Source: Cyanobacteria bacterium QS_4_48_99 (GTDB lineage Bacteria > Cyanobacteriota > Cyanobacteriia > Cyanobacteriales > Rubidibacteraceae). Taken from it: a DNA stretch of 37,823 bases. The notes beneath the pieces were generated by a model, which was given only the letters and a program-made list of their open reading frames with translations, made no database searches and was not told the DNA's origin. Made by a program: the position numbers and the translations under genes. Positions 19,100 through 27,511 of the stretch are shown here, one piece after another. The DNA lies in NCBI GenBank assembly GCA_003021505.1, contig PXPT01000119.1:1-37823 (forward strand), written 5' to 3'. The first letter of the stretch is position 1. Every line of letters starts with the position of its first letter.

Positions 19100-19501
19100 T
19101 TACCAGACGTAACACAAAACTTCGCCCCCGATTCCCTGCCGTCGGGCTTCTCGGTCGGTCATAATGCCCCTAGAAGTGGAAATGATGGCAATACCGATTC
19201 CACCTAAGACGCGAGGTAATTCTTTGCGATTGGAATATACTCGCAATCCTGGGCGAGAGATGCGAGTCAAGTTCTTAATTACGGGTTGATTGTTCCTATC
19301 CTTGTATTTCAAAGAAATCACAACTTGCTTTTTGATGCCTTCGCCCACTTCTTCGTAGTCAGTTATAAAGCCTTCTTCTTTAAGGACCCTAGCGATATTG
19401 CGGTTCATTTTGGTAGAGGGAACCGTGGTGGTTAAGTGCTCTACCATGCAAGCGTTGCGGATGCGGGTCAGCATGTCGGCGATTCTATCTGTCGGCGGCA
19501 T
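19100..19501 (-). CDS. rpsH: 30S ribosomal protein S8
   Basis: S8 is a primary 16S rRNA binder and in many bacteria the translational repressor of the spc operon. The 133-residue protein begins with [18 protein letters not shown] and ends with the invariant [20 protein letters not shown] block. It lies 37 nt after rplE. rpsN (S14) is missing from the position where other phyla place it, normal for cyanobacteria. Confidence 0.97.
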   Translation of the reverse strand: MPPTDRIADMLTRIRNACMVEHLTTTVPSTKMNRNIARVLKEEGFITDYEEVGEGIKKQVVISLKYKDRNNQPVIKNLTRISRPGLRVYSNRKELPRVLGGIGIAIISTSRGIMTDREARRQGIGGEVLCYVW

Positions 19502-19538
19502 TGTTTCTTTTATTCCCTCCTGTGCTATTTATGCGGGT

Positions 19539-20084
19539 TCAGCTACTCCGGAAGGGCATGCCCATTTCTCTGAGTAAGGCGCGACCTTCTTCGTCTGTGT
19601 TTGCCGTAGTAACTATGGAAACGTCCATGCCCCGGATTTGATCGATATTGTCGTAGACAATTTCTGGAAAAAGAATCTGTTCTTGCAGACCTAGGCTATA
19701 GTTTCCCCGTCCATCAAAGCTTTTGGGGCTTACCCCGCGAAAATCCCGAATTCGGGGAAGGGCTAAATTTATGGTTCGGTCCACAAAAGCGTACATCCTT
19801 TCTCGACGCAGCGTTACCATTACACCCACCGGCATTCCTTTACGGATTTTAAACCCGGCGATCGCTTTTTTCGCTCGCGTCACCACGGGTTTTTGCCCGG
19901 TAATCACTGCCAGTTCACTCATCGAGGATTCGAGAGCTTTCGCATTCTGAGAGGCTTCGCCCAATCCCCGATTGACAATCACCTTTGCCAGCTTCGGAAC
20001 TTGATGAATGTTAGAGTAGCCAAACTCTTCGGTGAGTTTGGGAATCACCGTTTCTTGGTAGAGGGTTTTCAGTCGTGTTGCCAT
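19539..20084 (-). CDS. rplE: 50S ribosomal protein L5
   Basis: L5 binds 5S rRNA and contacts P-site tRNA. The 181-residue protein contains [60 protein letters not shown] and [20 protein letters not shown], all family hallmarks. A 136-nt repeat-bearing spacer separates it from rplX upstream. Confidence 0.97.
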   Translation of the reverse strand: MATRLKTLYQETVIPKLTEEFGYSNIHQVPKLAKVIVNRGLGEASQNAKALESSMSELAVITGQKPVVTRAKKAIAGFKIRKGMPVGVMVTLRRERMYAFVDRTINLALPRIRDFRGVSPKSFDGRGNYSLGLQEQILFPEIVYDNIDQIRGMDVSIVTTANTDEEGRALLREMGMPFRSS

Positions 20085-20133
20085 GATTTTTGTCTCCTAG
20101 TTTCCCTGGGCTTGGTCAGGGAACCGTTGAAGG

Positions 20134-20219
20134 TTTTTAAGGGTGAAAAGTTGAAAGGCGTGAAAGTTGAATGTTACTCATATAACGTTCAAACTGTAAC
20201 CTGCCACCTCTAACCAGCA
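20134..20219. repeat. Interspersed repeat between rplX and rplE
   Basis: GAAAAGTTGAAAGGCGTGAA, AGTTGAATGTTAC and AACGTTCAAACTGTAACCTG steps, with arms that are partly reverse complements of each other. The vocabulary (GTTGAA, TAACCTG) is shared with the spacers at 10001, 16890 and 23149. Confidence 0.55.
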
Positions 20220-20220
20220 A

Positions 20221-20571
20221 CTAATCAATAATTTCTCCCGTTTTTTTGAGCATCCGCGCCTTACGTCCATCCTCAGTGAAGGTGTAGTTAATTCGGCTGG
20301 CACAGGAATGCTTGCTCGAATAAAGCATTACGTTAGAGCTATGGATGGGTGCCTCGAAGGTGACAATTTGACCAGTTTCCCCTTCTTGTTGGGGTTTAGT
20401 GTGCTTGGTTTTGACGTTAACCCCTTCGACGACGACTCTGTTTTCCTGGGGCAGCGCCCGTTGGATTTCGCCGACTTTACCTTTATCGTTGCCCGCAATC
20501 ACCTGAACGGTATCGCCTGCTTTAACGTGCATTTTGTAATGCTTGGAGCGCTTATTTTTATGCTTAGCCAT
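20221..20571 (-). CDS. rplX: 50S ribosomal protein L24
   Basis: L24 is an assembly initiator near the tunnel exit. The 116-residue protein carries the KOW motif ([20 protein letters not shown]) and [18 protein letters not shown] start it at ATG 20571-20569, where TGATG overlaps the rplN stop by one base; a GTG one codon earlier is possible. Translational coupling to rplN is likely. Confidence 0.96.
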   Translation of the reverse strand: MAKHKNKRSKHYKMHVKAGDTVQVIAGNDKGKVGEIQRALPQENRVVVEGVNVKTKHTKPQQEGETGQIVTFEAPIHSSNVMLYSSKHSCASRINYTFTEDGRKARMLKKTGEIID

Positions 20572-20942
20572 CACAGTACCTCTGGAGCCAAAGAGACAAT
20601 TTTGGTGAAGTTTTTCTCGCGCAGTTCCCGAGCAATTGGACCGAAAACTCGGGTTCCTCTGGGATTATTGCTATCTGGACTAAGTAACACCGCAGCATTG
20701 TCGTCGAAGCGGATACTCATGCCAGTGCCTCGACGCTGGGTACTTCGAGTACGGACGACAACAGCGCGTACTATGTCGGATTTCTTAATTGCCATGTTGG
20801 GTAGGGCTTCTTTAACCACGGCGAGAACTTCATCGCCGATGCTGGCATAGTAAGCATTTCCGGCTCTCATGACGCGAATGCACATCAATTTGCGTGCGCC
20901 ACTATTGTCAGCCACCTTAAGTTCAGATTGTTGTTGTATCAC
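20571..20942 (-). CDS. rplN: 50S ribosomal protein L14
   Basis: L14 lies at the intersubunit face and helps form bridges to the 30S. The 123-residue protein reads [20 protein letters not shown] after a GTG start (20942-20940). It also has the conserved [20 protein letters not shown] and [20 protein letters not shown] blocks. It lies 85 nt after rpsQ. Confidence 0.97.
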   Translation of the reverse strand: MIQQQSELKVADNSGARKLMCIRVMRAGNAYYASIGDEVLAVVKEALPNMAIKKSDIVRAVVVRTRSTQRRGTGMSIRFDDNAAVLLSPDSNNPRGTRVFGPIARELREKNFTKIVSLAPEVL

Positions 20943-21027
20943 GACTCGTCTCTCTTACTAGGGTTATATAGGGAATTAAACATAGGGGAAGTATTACCGA
21001 AAACGTCTGCCCCTCAACAGACGCGGG

Positions 21028-21282
21028 CTATTGGGCAAGCGTTTTGCGGCTGATAATTTCGGCGATAACCCAGCGTTTGGTACGGCTGAGAGGGCGTGTT
21101 TCTCGGATACGGACGCGATCGCCTTCTTGGCACTGATTCTGATCGTCGTGTGCTTTGAATCGCCTCGTTTTCACGACGGTTTTGCCGTATTTGGGATGAA
21201 TAGACCGATTTTCGACAGCGACCACAGCCGTTTTGTCCATTTTGTTACTAACGACTAATCCCACTCGTTCTTTAACTGCCAT
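21028..21282 (-). CDS. rpsQ: 30S ribosomal protein S17
   Basis: S17 is an OB-fold primary 16S binder. The 84-residue protein contains [39 protein letters not shown] and [20 protein letters not shown]. It starts 6 nt after the rpmC stop. Confidence 0.97.
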   Translation of the reverse strand: MAVKERVGLVVSNKMDKTAVVAVENRSIHPKYGKTVVKTRRFKAHDDQNQCQEGDRVRIRETRPLSRTKRWVIAEIISRKTLAQ

Positions 21283-21288
21283 TGGGGG

Positions 21289-21516
21289 TTACTCCTCTTT
21301 TTCCGTTGCCTGGGCTGCTGCCAATTGGCGCTCCCGCTCTACGGTCATCAGTTGGGCAAGGCGATGCCGAGAGTGTTTTAACTGGTGGGGTTTTTCTAAT
21401 TGGCGAGTTGCCTTTTGCAGGCGCAACTCAAACAACCGTCGCTTTACCGCTACAATTTCCTCGTCTAATTCCTTATCACCGAGTTGTCTAGCATCTTCGA
21501 TTTTGGGTAACGCCAT
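21289..21516 (-). CDS. rpmC: 50S ribosomal protein L29
   Basis: L29 is a small helical protein beside the tunnel exit where SRP and trigger factor dock. The 75-residue protein shows KIEDARQLGDKELDEEIVAV and KRRLFELRLQKATRQLEKPH. It starts 3 nt after rplP and ends 6 nt before rpsQ. The C-terminus is slightly extended and rich in alanine, glutamine and glutamate. Confidence 0.96.
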   Translation of the reverse strand: MALPKIEDARQLGDKELDEEIVAVKRRLFELRLQKATRQLEKPHQLKHSRHRLAQLMTVERERQLAAAQATEKEE

Positions 21517-21519
21517 AAT

Positions 21520-21939
21520 CTAAACTGGCTCCTCCTCGCGAGAAACAAATTTTGTTTTGATCGGTAACTTCTGCGCCGCCAGACGCATCGCTTCGCGGGC
21601 AGTTTCTTGGGGGATCCCGCCGATTTCAAACAGAATCCGCCCAGGCTTGACCACAGCAACCCAATACTCTGGGTTCCCTTTTCCCGCACCCATGCGAGTT
21701 TCGGCAGGGCGCATCGTCACGGGTTTATCTGGAAATACACGAATCCAAATTTTTCCGCCTCTGCGGATATAGCGGTTCATTGCTCGACGGGCGGCTTCAA
21801 TTTGACGAGAGGTCATCCAGCAAGGCTCGGTTGCTTGGAGGGCAAAGTCACCGAAGTTGACTTGTGTGCCTCTGGTTGCCACTCCTTTGAGACGCCCGCG
21901 ATGCTGTTTGCGGAATTTGGTTCTTTTAGGACTGAGCAT
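21520..21939 (-). CDS. rplP: 50S ribosomal protein L16
   Basis: L16 organises the A site of the 50S subunit. The 139-residue protein begins [20 protein letters not shown] and contains [20 protein letters not shown] and [20 protein letters not shown]. It is separated from rpsC by 78 nt that include a short hairpin repeat. Confidence 0.97.
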   Translation of the reverse strand: MLSPKRTKFRKQHRGRLKGVATRGTQVNFGDFALQATEPCWMTSRQIEAARRAMNRYIRRGGKIWIRVFPDKPVTMRPAETRMGAGKGNPEYWVAVVKPGRILFEIGGIPQETAREAMRLAAQKLPIKTKFVSREEEPV

Positions 21940-21972
21940 GATTTGTTCTTTGCTAAGGGCTAATCGCTAAGG

Positions 21973-21997
21973 GCTAATTGCTAAAAAAACAATTAGC
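21973..21997. repeat. Short perfect hairpin repeat in the rpsC-rplP spacer
   Basis: GCTAATTG and CAATTAGC form an 8-bp stem around an A-rich 9-nt loop, flanked by more CTAATCGCTAAGGGCTAAT steps. It is the CTAATTGC family also seen at 1160-1209 and 31563-31620, so it is probably a dispersed repeat and not a dedicated terminator. Confidence 0.55.
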
Positions 21998-22017
21998 AGT
22001 TAGCAAGCTGGCAGTGA

Positions 22018-22740
22018 CTATTCGTTAGAACGGTCTTCAAACTGCTGGCGGCGTCGCTGACGGCGGGGGGGTTGGCTCGCGCTGGGCGCGGGTTCCTCTT
22101 CGGAACCGGGAAGAATTTCTCCCTTAAAAATCCAGACTTTCACGCCCATAATGCCGTAGGCTGTTTGTGCGGAGCGGCAAGCAAAATCGATATCGGCTCG
22201 CAGCGTGTGCAGCGGTACTCTTCCTTCACGAGTCCATTCCGTGCGAGCAATTTCTGACCCGTTCAGGCGACCGCTAACCTGCACCTTGATTCCTTGCACT
22301 TCAGCGCGTTGGGCGCGTTGGATCGCTTGACGCACCACTCGTCGAAAGGAAACCCGTCGCTCAAGCTGCTGGGCAATGTACTCGGCGATGAGAACAGCAT
22401 CAGCATCCACTTGGGAGACTTCCACGACGTTAATTCGAACTTGGCGATTGCCGCCGATGATGTCTTGAAGACCTGTCCGCAAGGAGTCGATGCCGCTGCC
22501 ACCCCGACCAACAACAACGCCGGGTCGAGCGGTGTGGATTTCCAAATCAATTTGCTCGGCTTTGCGCTCAATCCGGCTCTCGGAAATTCCGGCATTACTG
22601 AGGACTCGGTCGACATATTGGCGAATTTCGCGGTCTTCTTGGAGTAGTTCCGGGTAGCGCTTGCTGTCGGCGTACCAACGAGACTGATGCTCTTTGGTAT
22701 AGCCGAGACGAAAACCGGTTGGATGAATTTTTTGTCCCAC
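22018..22740 (-). CDS. rpsC: 30S ribosomal protein S3
   Basis: S3 forms the mRNA entry helicase site with S4 and S5. The 240-residue protein starts at GTG 22740-22738 ([20 protein letters not shown]), behind an AAGGAAA site. It has a KH domain with [20 protein letters not shown] and the C-terminal domain ending [15 protein letters not shown]. The C-terminal tail is arginine- and glutamine-rich ([17 protein letters not shown]), as usual in cyanobacteria. It lies 36 nt after rplV. Confidence 0.97.
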   Translation of the reverse strand: MGQKIHPTGFRLGYTKEHQSRWYADSKRYPELLQEDREIRQYVDRVLSNAGISESRIERKAEQIDLEIHTARPGVVVGRGGSGIDSLRTGLQDIIGGNRQVRINVVEVSQVDADAVLIAEYIAQQLERRVSFRRVVRQAIQRAQRAEVQGIKVQVSGRLNGSEIARTEWTREGRVPLHTLRADIDFACRSAQTAYGIMGVKVWIFKGEILPGSEEEPAPSASQPPRRQRRRQQFEDRSNE

Positions 22741-22776
22741 AGATATTTCCTTTAGATGAGGTTGCGGCTCTAGTTG

Positions 22777-23136
22777 CTAGTCTTCAGTTACTGCTGGAGA
22801 AACGGCGATAGTGATATGACAAGTGGGCTTCTTAATTTGATAGACTCGCCCTTGAGCCCGAGGTCGGAAACGCTTCAAGGTAGGTCCTTCGTCGGCACAA
22901 GCCTTACTCACCATCAGGGTGGTGCGGTCGAGTCCTTCGTTATGCTCGGCATTGGCTGCAGCAGAACGTAACGCTTTAAGGACGGGATCGCAGGCTTTGT
23001 AGGGCATGAACTCTAAAACGATCAGTGCCTCGCGGTAGGAGCGACCGCGAATTTGGTCGAGAACTCGCCGCACCTTGTGGGGGGACATGCGAATGTAGCG
23101 CGCGATCGCTTTGACTTCTGCTGTGTCTGTTGTCAT
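22777..23136 (-). CDS. rplV: 50S ribosomal protein L22
   Basis: L22 lines the peptide exit tunnel. The 119-residue protein contains [38 protein letters not shown] and the hairpin [20 protein letters not shown]. It lies 97 nt after rpsS, a gap filled by an interspersed repeat. Confidence 0.97.
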   Translation of the reverse strand: MTTDTAEVKAIARYIRMSPHKVRRVLDQIRGRSYREALIVLEFMPYKACDPVLKALRSAAANAEHNEGLDRTTLMVSKACADEGPTLKRFRPRAQGRVYQIKKPTCHITIAVSPAVTED

Positions 23137-23148
23137 AATTTTCTCTTT

Positions 23149-23233
23149 ATAAGCGTTACAGGTTGCGGATTATTAAAATGGGCTTATAGGTAACATTCCA
23201 CCTTCAACTTTCGCGCCTTTCAACCTTCAACCC
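23149..23233. repeat. Interspersed repeat between rpsS and rplV
   Basis: GTTACAGGTTGCGG on one side and GTAACATTCCACCTTCAACT then TTTCAACCTTCAACCC on the other. Its modules match those at 10001, 16890 and 20134, with the two arms partly self-complementary. Confidence 0.55.
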
Positions 23234-23515
23234 TTATCTGCGGCCCCCCTTTCTGTCACCCCGAGCGTGTCCCCGAAAGGTTCGGGTGGGAGCGAATTCG
23301 CCCAACTTGTGTCCCACCATCTGGTCGGTGATGAAAATGGGGACATGCTGACGCCCATTATGAATCGCAATGGTGTGACCCACCATCTGCGGCAAAACAG
23401 TAGAAGCTCTTGACCAAGTTTTGATGACCTGTTTTTGATTACTGGTGTTGAGCTTTTCGATTTTCGATAGGAGGCGATCGTCTATAAACGGACCTTTTTT
23501 AAGAGAGCGAGCCAT
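23234..23515 (-). CDS. rpsS: 30S ribosomal protein S19
   Basis: S19 sits in the 30S head and contacts S13. The 93-residue protein begins [20 protein letters not shown] and contains [20 protein letters not shown] and [17 protein letters not shown]. It lies 39 nt after rplB. Confidence 0.97.
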   Translation of the reverse strand: MARSLKKGPFIDDRLLSKIEKLNTSNQKQVIKTWSRASTVLPQMVGHTIAIHNGRQHVPIFITDQMVGHKLGEFAPTRTFRGHARGDRKGGRR

Positions 23516-23554
23516 AGTTAATCGGAGTAATCATAGAACTCTACACGGTTTGCT

Positions 23555-24421
23555 TTATTTGTCAGCCCTGCTAGATTGGCGACCTTTGCCAGCCTGCCGA
23601 CTCCGAACGATCAGGGAATCACTTCGCTTTCTGGACTTGCGGGTTTTTGCGCCGATAGTATGCTTGCCTGTCGGGGAGACAGGATGACTTCTGCCGATGG
23701 GAGCTTTTCCTTCACCTCCGCCATGAGGGTGATCCACGGGATTCTTGGCGCTTCCTCTCACGACTGGTCGCCGCCCCAAGTGGCGAGAGCGCCCCGCATT
23801 GCCTAAACTCAGGTTTCGATGTTCGATGTTGCCTACTCTTCCAATCGTGGCGTAGCACTCTTTGCGCACCATGCGAGTTTCTCGCGAAGGCAACTTAATG
23901 GTGACGTAATCGCCTTCTTTAGCCACCACTTGGGCGGCAGCCCCGGCGGCACGGACGATCTGCCCACCCTTTCCTGAGGTCAGTTCGATGTTGTGAACGT
24001 CGGTACCGAGGGGGATTTTACTAAGTGGCAAGGCGTTGCCATCTTCAAAGGGCGCATCAGAACCGGAGATAACCGTTGCCCCGACTTGTAAAGTCGCAGG
24101 GGAAATAATATAGCGCTTTTCCCCATCTTGGTAAAAGAGGAGAGCAATGCGGGCATTGCGGTTAGGGTCGTATTCGATCGCCGCTACCTTCGCCGGAATA
24201 TGGTGTTTGTCACGACGAAAGTCAATTTGGCGATAGCAGCGCTTGTGCCCGCCCCCTCGGCGGGGACTGGTAATTACGCCGCGATTGTTGCGCCCCTTTT
24301 TCCGCTGCTGTCCTTTGGTTAGGGATTTTTCCCGCTCTTTGCCACGGTTAATTTCGGAGAAGTCTGAGACTGTGGCGTGACGAACGCCGTCCGTGTACGG
24401 TCGATAGGAACGGATACCCAT
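23555..24421 (-). CDS. rplB: 50S ribosomal protein L2
   Basis: L2 is essential for subunit association and peptidyl-transferase centre structure. I place the start at ATG 24421-24419 ([20 protein letters not shown], 288 residues, the normal length). The frame runs 36 codons further upstream without family similarity. Hallmarks are [40 protein letters not shown] and the catalytic-core loop with [18 protein letters not shown]. It follows rplW by 58 nt. Confidence 0.97.
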   Translation of the reverse strand: MGIRSYRPYTDGVRHATVSDFSEINRGKEREKSLTKGQQRKKGRNNRGVITSPRRGGGHKRCYRQIDFRRDKHHIPAKVAAIEYDPNRNARIALLFYQDGEKRYIISPATLQVGATVISGSDAPFEDGNALPLSKIPLGTDVHNIELTSGKGGQIVRAAGAAAQVVAKEGDYVTIKLPSRETRMVRKECYATIGRVGNIEHRNLSLGNAGRSRHLGRRPVVRGSAKNPVDHPHGGGEGKAPIGRSHPVSPTGKHTIGAKTRKSRKRSDSLIVRSRQAGKGRQSSRADK

Positions 24422-24479
24422 AATTTGCTCGCTTGCGTGAGACTTCAGATGGTGGATGGAAAGAAGAAATTGAAGCTCG

Positions 24480-24782
24480 TTAGACGTCTGGGAAGAGCGT
24501 AATCGAGTCTTCTGAGGCAAGGGTGACAATGGCTCGCTTATATTGCGGTTTATAGCCCAAAAATCTGCCGACGCGACGCTTCTTTCGGGGTGGAAGAAGG
24601 GTGTTGACCTTCACCACGCTGACTTCAAAGAGGTTTTCAATTGCCGCTTTAATTTCTGGCTTGGTTGCCGACTTCTTCACATCAAAGACATACTTGTTCT
24701 GCTCCATTAACAGGGTTGCCTTTTCTGTGACGACTGGTCTTAGTACCAAATCGAGTAAATGGCGGGGATTATATTCAGTCAC
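24480..24782 (-). CDS. rplW: 50S ribosomal protein L23
   Basis: L23 is the docking site for trigger factor and SRP at the tunnel exit. The 100-residue protein reads [20 protein letters not shown] after a GTG start (24782-24780) and has [20 protein letters not shown]. The start overlaps the end of rplD by 8 nt, so translation is coupled. Confidence 0.96.
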   Translation of the reverse strand: MTEYNPRHLLDLVLRPVVTEKATLLMEQNKYVFDVKKSATKPEIKAAIENLFEVSVVKVNTLLPPRKKRRVGRFLGYKPQYKRAIVTLASEDSITLFPDV

Positions 24783-25407
24783 TATAAACCTCCTGGATGG
24801 TCGCCAAGGCGGTGGGAGTGGTCACAATTCGGTCAGCTTCGAGCAAGTCGTAGATGTTTAGACTGTTCGCTCGCATTAGCTTGAGGTTGGGAATATTTCG
24901 GGCTGACAAATAAATGTTTTCTGTAATCTCAGGCAAGATTAGTAACACTTTAGCGGGGGATTCCACTCCCCAGCGGGCTAGCGCTGCGACCATTTCCTTG
25001 GTTTTTGGTCGCGGCAACTGCTCGGCGAACTCTTCCACTACAATTAAGTCTTCATCCCGACTGCCCAACGCGGTTCTCAGTGCCAAGCGCCGCTCTTTGC
25101 GGTTCATCTTGACGTTGTAATCTCTGGGCTTAGGACCAAAAATTACACCGCCACCCCGCCACAAGGGTGAACGAATCGAGCCAGCACGGGCGCGACCTGT
25201 TCCTTTCTGTCGCCAGGGTTTACGACCTCCACCTCGCCTTTCGGCTCGGGTTTTGGTGGAGGCAGTTCCCTGATGGGCATTGGTTGTCTGCCGCATCAGA
25301 GCGCGGTGGACAACGTGAGCCGCATTTTCCGGTTTGGCGACCTTTAATTCCAGCGATGCCTCGCTAACCGCTTCCCCTTGCCAGTTTTTTACTGTGCAGT
25401 TAACCAT
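24775..25407 (-). CDS. rplD: 50S ribosomal protein L4
   Basis: L4 lines the exit tunnel and in enterobacteria also autoregulates the S10 operon; that role is not established here. The 210-residue protein has the extended basic loop [20 protein letters not shown] and [20 protein letters not shown], and C-terminal [20 protein letters not shown]. It lies 30 nt after rplC. Confidence 0.97.
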   Translation of the reverse strand: MVNCTVKNWQGEAVSEASLELKVAKPENAAHVVHRALMRQTTNAHQGTASTKTRAERRGGGRKPWRQKGTGRARAGSIRSPLWRGGGVIFGPKPRDYNVKMNRKERRLALRTALGSRDEDLIVVEEFAEQLPRPKTKEMVAALARWGVESPAKVLLILPEITENIYLSARNIPNLKLMRANSLNIYDLLEADRIVTTPTALATIQEVYSD

Positions 25408-25437
25408 GTCTTTGTGTCCTCAGTAATCGCCGCTCAC

Positions 25438-26079
25438 TTACGATTGACCCACTTGCTTGCTTGGGGCAATACTTAACAAGCTACCGGACTTTCCAGGAAT
25501 AGAGCCTTTAATCAGCAGTAAGTTCCGATCAGTGTCAACGCGCACCACTTTGAGTTTGCGAATGGTGACTGGCTTGCCTCCCATACGTCCTGCCATCTTC
25601 TTACCAGGAAAAACCCGACCTGGGGTAGTTCCGGGACCAACTGAACCCGGAAGCCGATAGCTTTTGGAACCGTGGGTCTTGAAACCGCGATTGAAGTTGT
25701 ACCGTTTCTGATAGCCAGCAAAGCCACGACCAATGCTGTTTCCATTAATGTCAACGACTTGACCCGCACTAAAGTTTTCTGCGGTAATCGCTTGCCCCAA
25801 CTCGAACGAGTTTGAATCCGCTACGCGGTACTCTTTGAGATGACGCAATGGAGGGGAACCAGCTTTGGCTAAATGACCCTGTTCTGGTTTGGTGAGCGCT
25901 TTCGATTTGACTTGTTGATAGCCAAGTTGAACTGCGCTGTAGCCGTCCGTTTCTTTGCTTTTGATTTGTGTTACTGTGCATGGTCCCGCCTGGATGACCG
26001 TAACGGGAATGGCGAGTCCTTCCTGTTGGTCAAAAATTTGGGTCATGCCGACTTTCTGACCGATGATACCGACAGACAC
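25438..26079 (-). CDS. rplC: 50S ribosomal protein L3
   Basis: L3 is one of the first proteins in 50S assembly and reaches towards the peptidyl-transferase centre. I start it at GTG 26079-26077 ([20 protein letters not shown], 213 residues). That matches the family N-terminus and follows a GAGAGGGG ribosome-binding site; the frame runs 11 codons upstream without similarity. The tip loop is [20 protein letters not shown], and the C-terminal [20 protein letters not shown] is typical. It is the first gene of the ribosomal block; rpsJ, which begins the S10 operon in other phyla, is not here. Confidence 0.97.
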   Translation of the reverse strand: MSVGIIGQKVGMTQIFDQQEGLAIPVTVIQAGPCTVTQIKSKETDGYSAVQLGYQQVKSKALTKPEQGHLAKAGSPPLRHLKEYRVADSNSFELGQAITAENFSAGQVVDINGNSIGRGFAGYQKRYNFNRGFKTHGSKSYRLPGSVGPGTTPGRVFPGKKMAGRMGGKPVTIRKLKVVRVDTDRNLLLIKGSIPGKSGSLLSIAPSKQVGQS

Positions 26080-26548
26080 AGAAATGCCCCTCTCTATTCG
26101 GATAGACGACACTAGCTGAATATGGCAGAATGGCGATCACCTCAAGCTTAAGCGTGCTTAGAACTGGGGCGAATTTCCCCATCTGCCAGCAGACTAACGT
26201 TCCACCAAGGGAGTCGCAGGTTACTCCACACTTTTACGGCGGAGTACGGCACTCGACCGTTGGTCAACTCAAGCCTTTAAAATTGATGCAATACCTTTAG
26301 CCCAATCTTGGCTAAATTTATCACCTTACTTCGCTAGGACTTAAGGGTGGTTTTCCTCAGTATCCTACCGAGGCGAATCAGCCAGTAGAACTGAGAAGCT
26401 GTTTCTCAGTTTTAGCTCTATTCTCCCTGTAAGCCTGGCTTTTGCCCGACTCAGTTACTGCCTTGATACGCTGACGGCAGAAAACAGCAGGAAATTCGCT
26501 TCTACTAGCTGCGACGGCAACTGCACCGTCACTCAGTCGCAACTACTA
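26080..26548 (-). promoter_or_regulatory. Long structured leader of the ribosomal operon
   Basis: About 460 nt separate the predicted transcription start from the rplC GTG, with no credible gene inside. Visible structures include a perfect 9-bp hairpin at 26389-26411 (AACTGAGAA / TTCTCAGTT, extendable to 12 pairs with one G-U), a GGGG...CCCC pairing at 26165-26180 and ACTCC...GGAGT at about 26224-26246. A leader of this length ahead of a ribosomal operon is a candidate site for ribosomal-protein autoregulation, but no known leader class is recognised. Some of the sequence also serves the divergent ndhN gene. Confidence 0.55.
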
Positions 26549-26576
26549 ATCTTAGCAAGTTTACGGACTTTGTCAA
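26549..26576 (-). promoter_or_regulatory. Sigma-70-type promoter of the ribosomal operon
   Basis: On the minus strand TTGACA (26576-26571) and TAAGAT (26554-26549) are spaced by 16 nt. The -35 is a perfect consensus and the -10 matches in four of six positions. It points at rplC and is the strongest promoter-like signal in the spacer. Confidence 0.65.
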
Positions 26577-26599
26577 GGAACTGACCGTTGACTGCCTCG

Positions 26600-26628
26600 T
26601 TATTATCACTCTAGAAGTATAGTATAAT
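26600..26628 (+). promoter_or_regulatory. Putative ndhN promoter
   Basis: A perfect TATAAT -10 at 26623-26628 has a weak TTATTA at 26600-26605, 17 nt upstream. Transcription would start near 26635, about 30 nt before the ndhN ATG. It is divergent from the ribosomal promoter. Confidence 0.5.
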
Positions 26629-26666
26629 AGGAGTTGGGAATTTTGTAAAAAAACTTTAAAGCAAAA

Positions 26667-27146
26667 ATGGCACTGATTACGACGGGCAAATCATTCATCC
26701 GCGAGCTGGAAAAATCGGGAGCATTAGGCGCGTATGCTCCTTTGGAAGGAGGGTTTGAAGGACGCTACCAGCGCCGTCTACGGTCAGTTGGCTATGTTGC
26801 CCTGCATCTTAATGCCAGAGGTTTAGGAGACTTAGCCTCGTATTTAATGGGAGTACACGGGGTTCGCCCCCCTTTCATAGGAAAAAAAGATATCGGTCAA
26901 ACTGCTGCTGTAGGAGATATTTACTACTTGCCCCCCATTGTTAGTACTCAGTTAGAAGCCTTACCGCAGCGGTCGAAAGGGCTGGTGCTCTGGATCATGG
27001 AAGGAAAGGTCCTCTCCCGCCAAGAATGCGAATATTTAGTCAGTTTACCGAAAATCGAACCAAGGGTGAAAGTGGTTGTGGAACTAGGAGGTGATCGCGC
27101 TTTTCGTTGGATGCCCCTAGAAGATCAGCTAGTGAGTGCTACCTAG
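26667..27146 (+). CDS. ndhN: NAD(P)H-quinone oxidoreductase subunit N (NDH-1)
   Basis: NdhN is one of the oxygenic-photosynthesis-specific subunits of thylakoid NDH-1, part of the membrane-extrinsic arm used in cyclic electron flow and respiration. The 159-residue protein starts MALITTGKSFIRELEKSGAL and contains GYAVGVAL-like GYVALHLNARGLGDLASYLM and HGVRPPFIGKKDIGQ. This family is restricted to cyanobacteria and plastid-bearing lineages, so it also dates the organism. It is divergent from rplC, a common cyanobacterial arrangement. Confidence 0.95.
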   Translation: MALITTGKSFIRELEKSGALGAYAPLEGGFEGRYQRRLRSVGYVALHLNARGLGDLASYLMGVHGVRPPFIGKKDIGQTAAVGDIYYLPPIVSTQLEALPQRSKGLVLWIMEGKVLSRQECEYLVSLPKIEPRVKVVVELGGDRAFRWMPLEDQLVSAT

Positions 27147-27181
27147 CCTGTGCGGGATCAACCACTAGGTAAAGCAGCATC

Positions 27182-27306
27182 TTACCACCTCAGTTTCCTA
27201 GAAAGCTGCTCGGGTAATATTTGCAGGCATTCAAAAATATAGAAAATAATTGCACTACCAATACCCACAAGAAGTGCGATCGCCCATCGTTAGAAAAAGC
27301 TTGCAT
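27182..27306 (-). pseudogene. Possible frameshifted small membrane protein
   Basis: From ATG 27306-27304 one frame reads MQAFSNDG. The adjacent frame then gives AIALLVGIGSAIIFYIFECL and QILPEQLSRKLRW to a TAA at 27184-27182. The second part looks like one membrane helix with a charged end, but no single frame covers both. It may be a decayed small gene or coincidence. Confidence 0.3.
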
Positions 27307-27350
27307 AATCGCTTCGCCTTGACTGTTTTCTCCTCCTTGCAAATGTCATC

Positions 27351-27380
27351 GAAGCCTCATTAGGAGAAGCCTCATTAGGA
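27351..27380. repeat. Perfect 15-bp tandem duplication
   Basis: GAAGCCTCATTAGGA occurs twice in direct succession without mismatch (27351-27365 and 27366-27380), the signature of a recent slippage duplication. Confidence 0.9.
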
Positions 27381-27498
27381 AATGATCGCCTACATTAAAT
27401 TAATTGGCAAAACTTATAGCTCATGCTTGTGATTAGCATCAACACTGTAAAAGCTGTTTGTAAATCACAAAAACTGAAACCTTAACCTTAATCATCCT

Positions 27499-27504
27499 AG
27501 GAGG
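27499..27504 (+). promoter_or_regulatory. Strong ribosome-binding site for the VWA gene
   Basis: A perfect AGGAGG lies 7 nt before the GTG at 27512 and selects this non-ATG start. Confidence 0.8.
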
Positions 27505-27511
27505 TTTCCAA

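Larger units (their letters stand above)
27147..27511. other. Spacer between ndhN and the VWA gene
   Basis: The 365-nt spacer holds a possible broken small membrane-protein gene on the minus strand (27182-27306, listed separately), a HIP1 site at about 27278, and a perfect 15-bp tandem duplication at 27351-27380. The right end precedes the VWA gene and is AT-rich. No intact gene is seen. Confidence 0.5.

Noticed and set aside
17000-20600. Missing rpmD, rpsN and rpsJ as a deletion in this strain
   Set aside because: Cyanobacteria normally lack rpmD and encode rpsN and rpsJ elsewhere, so the absence is the usual gene order.
24422-24529. N-terminal extension of rplB by 36 codons
   Set aside because: The extension overlaps the end of rplW and has no similarity to L2; the family start [10 protein letters not shown] is at 24421.
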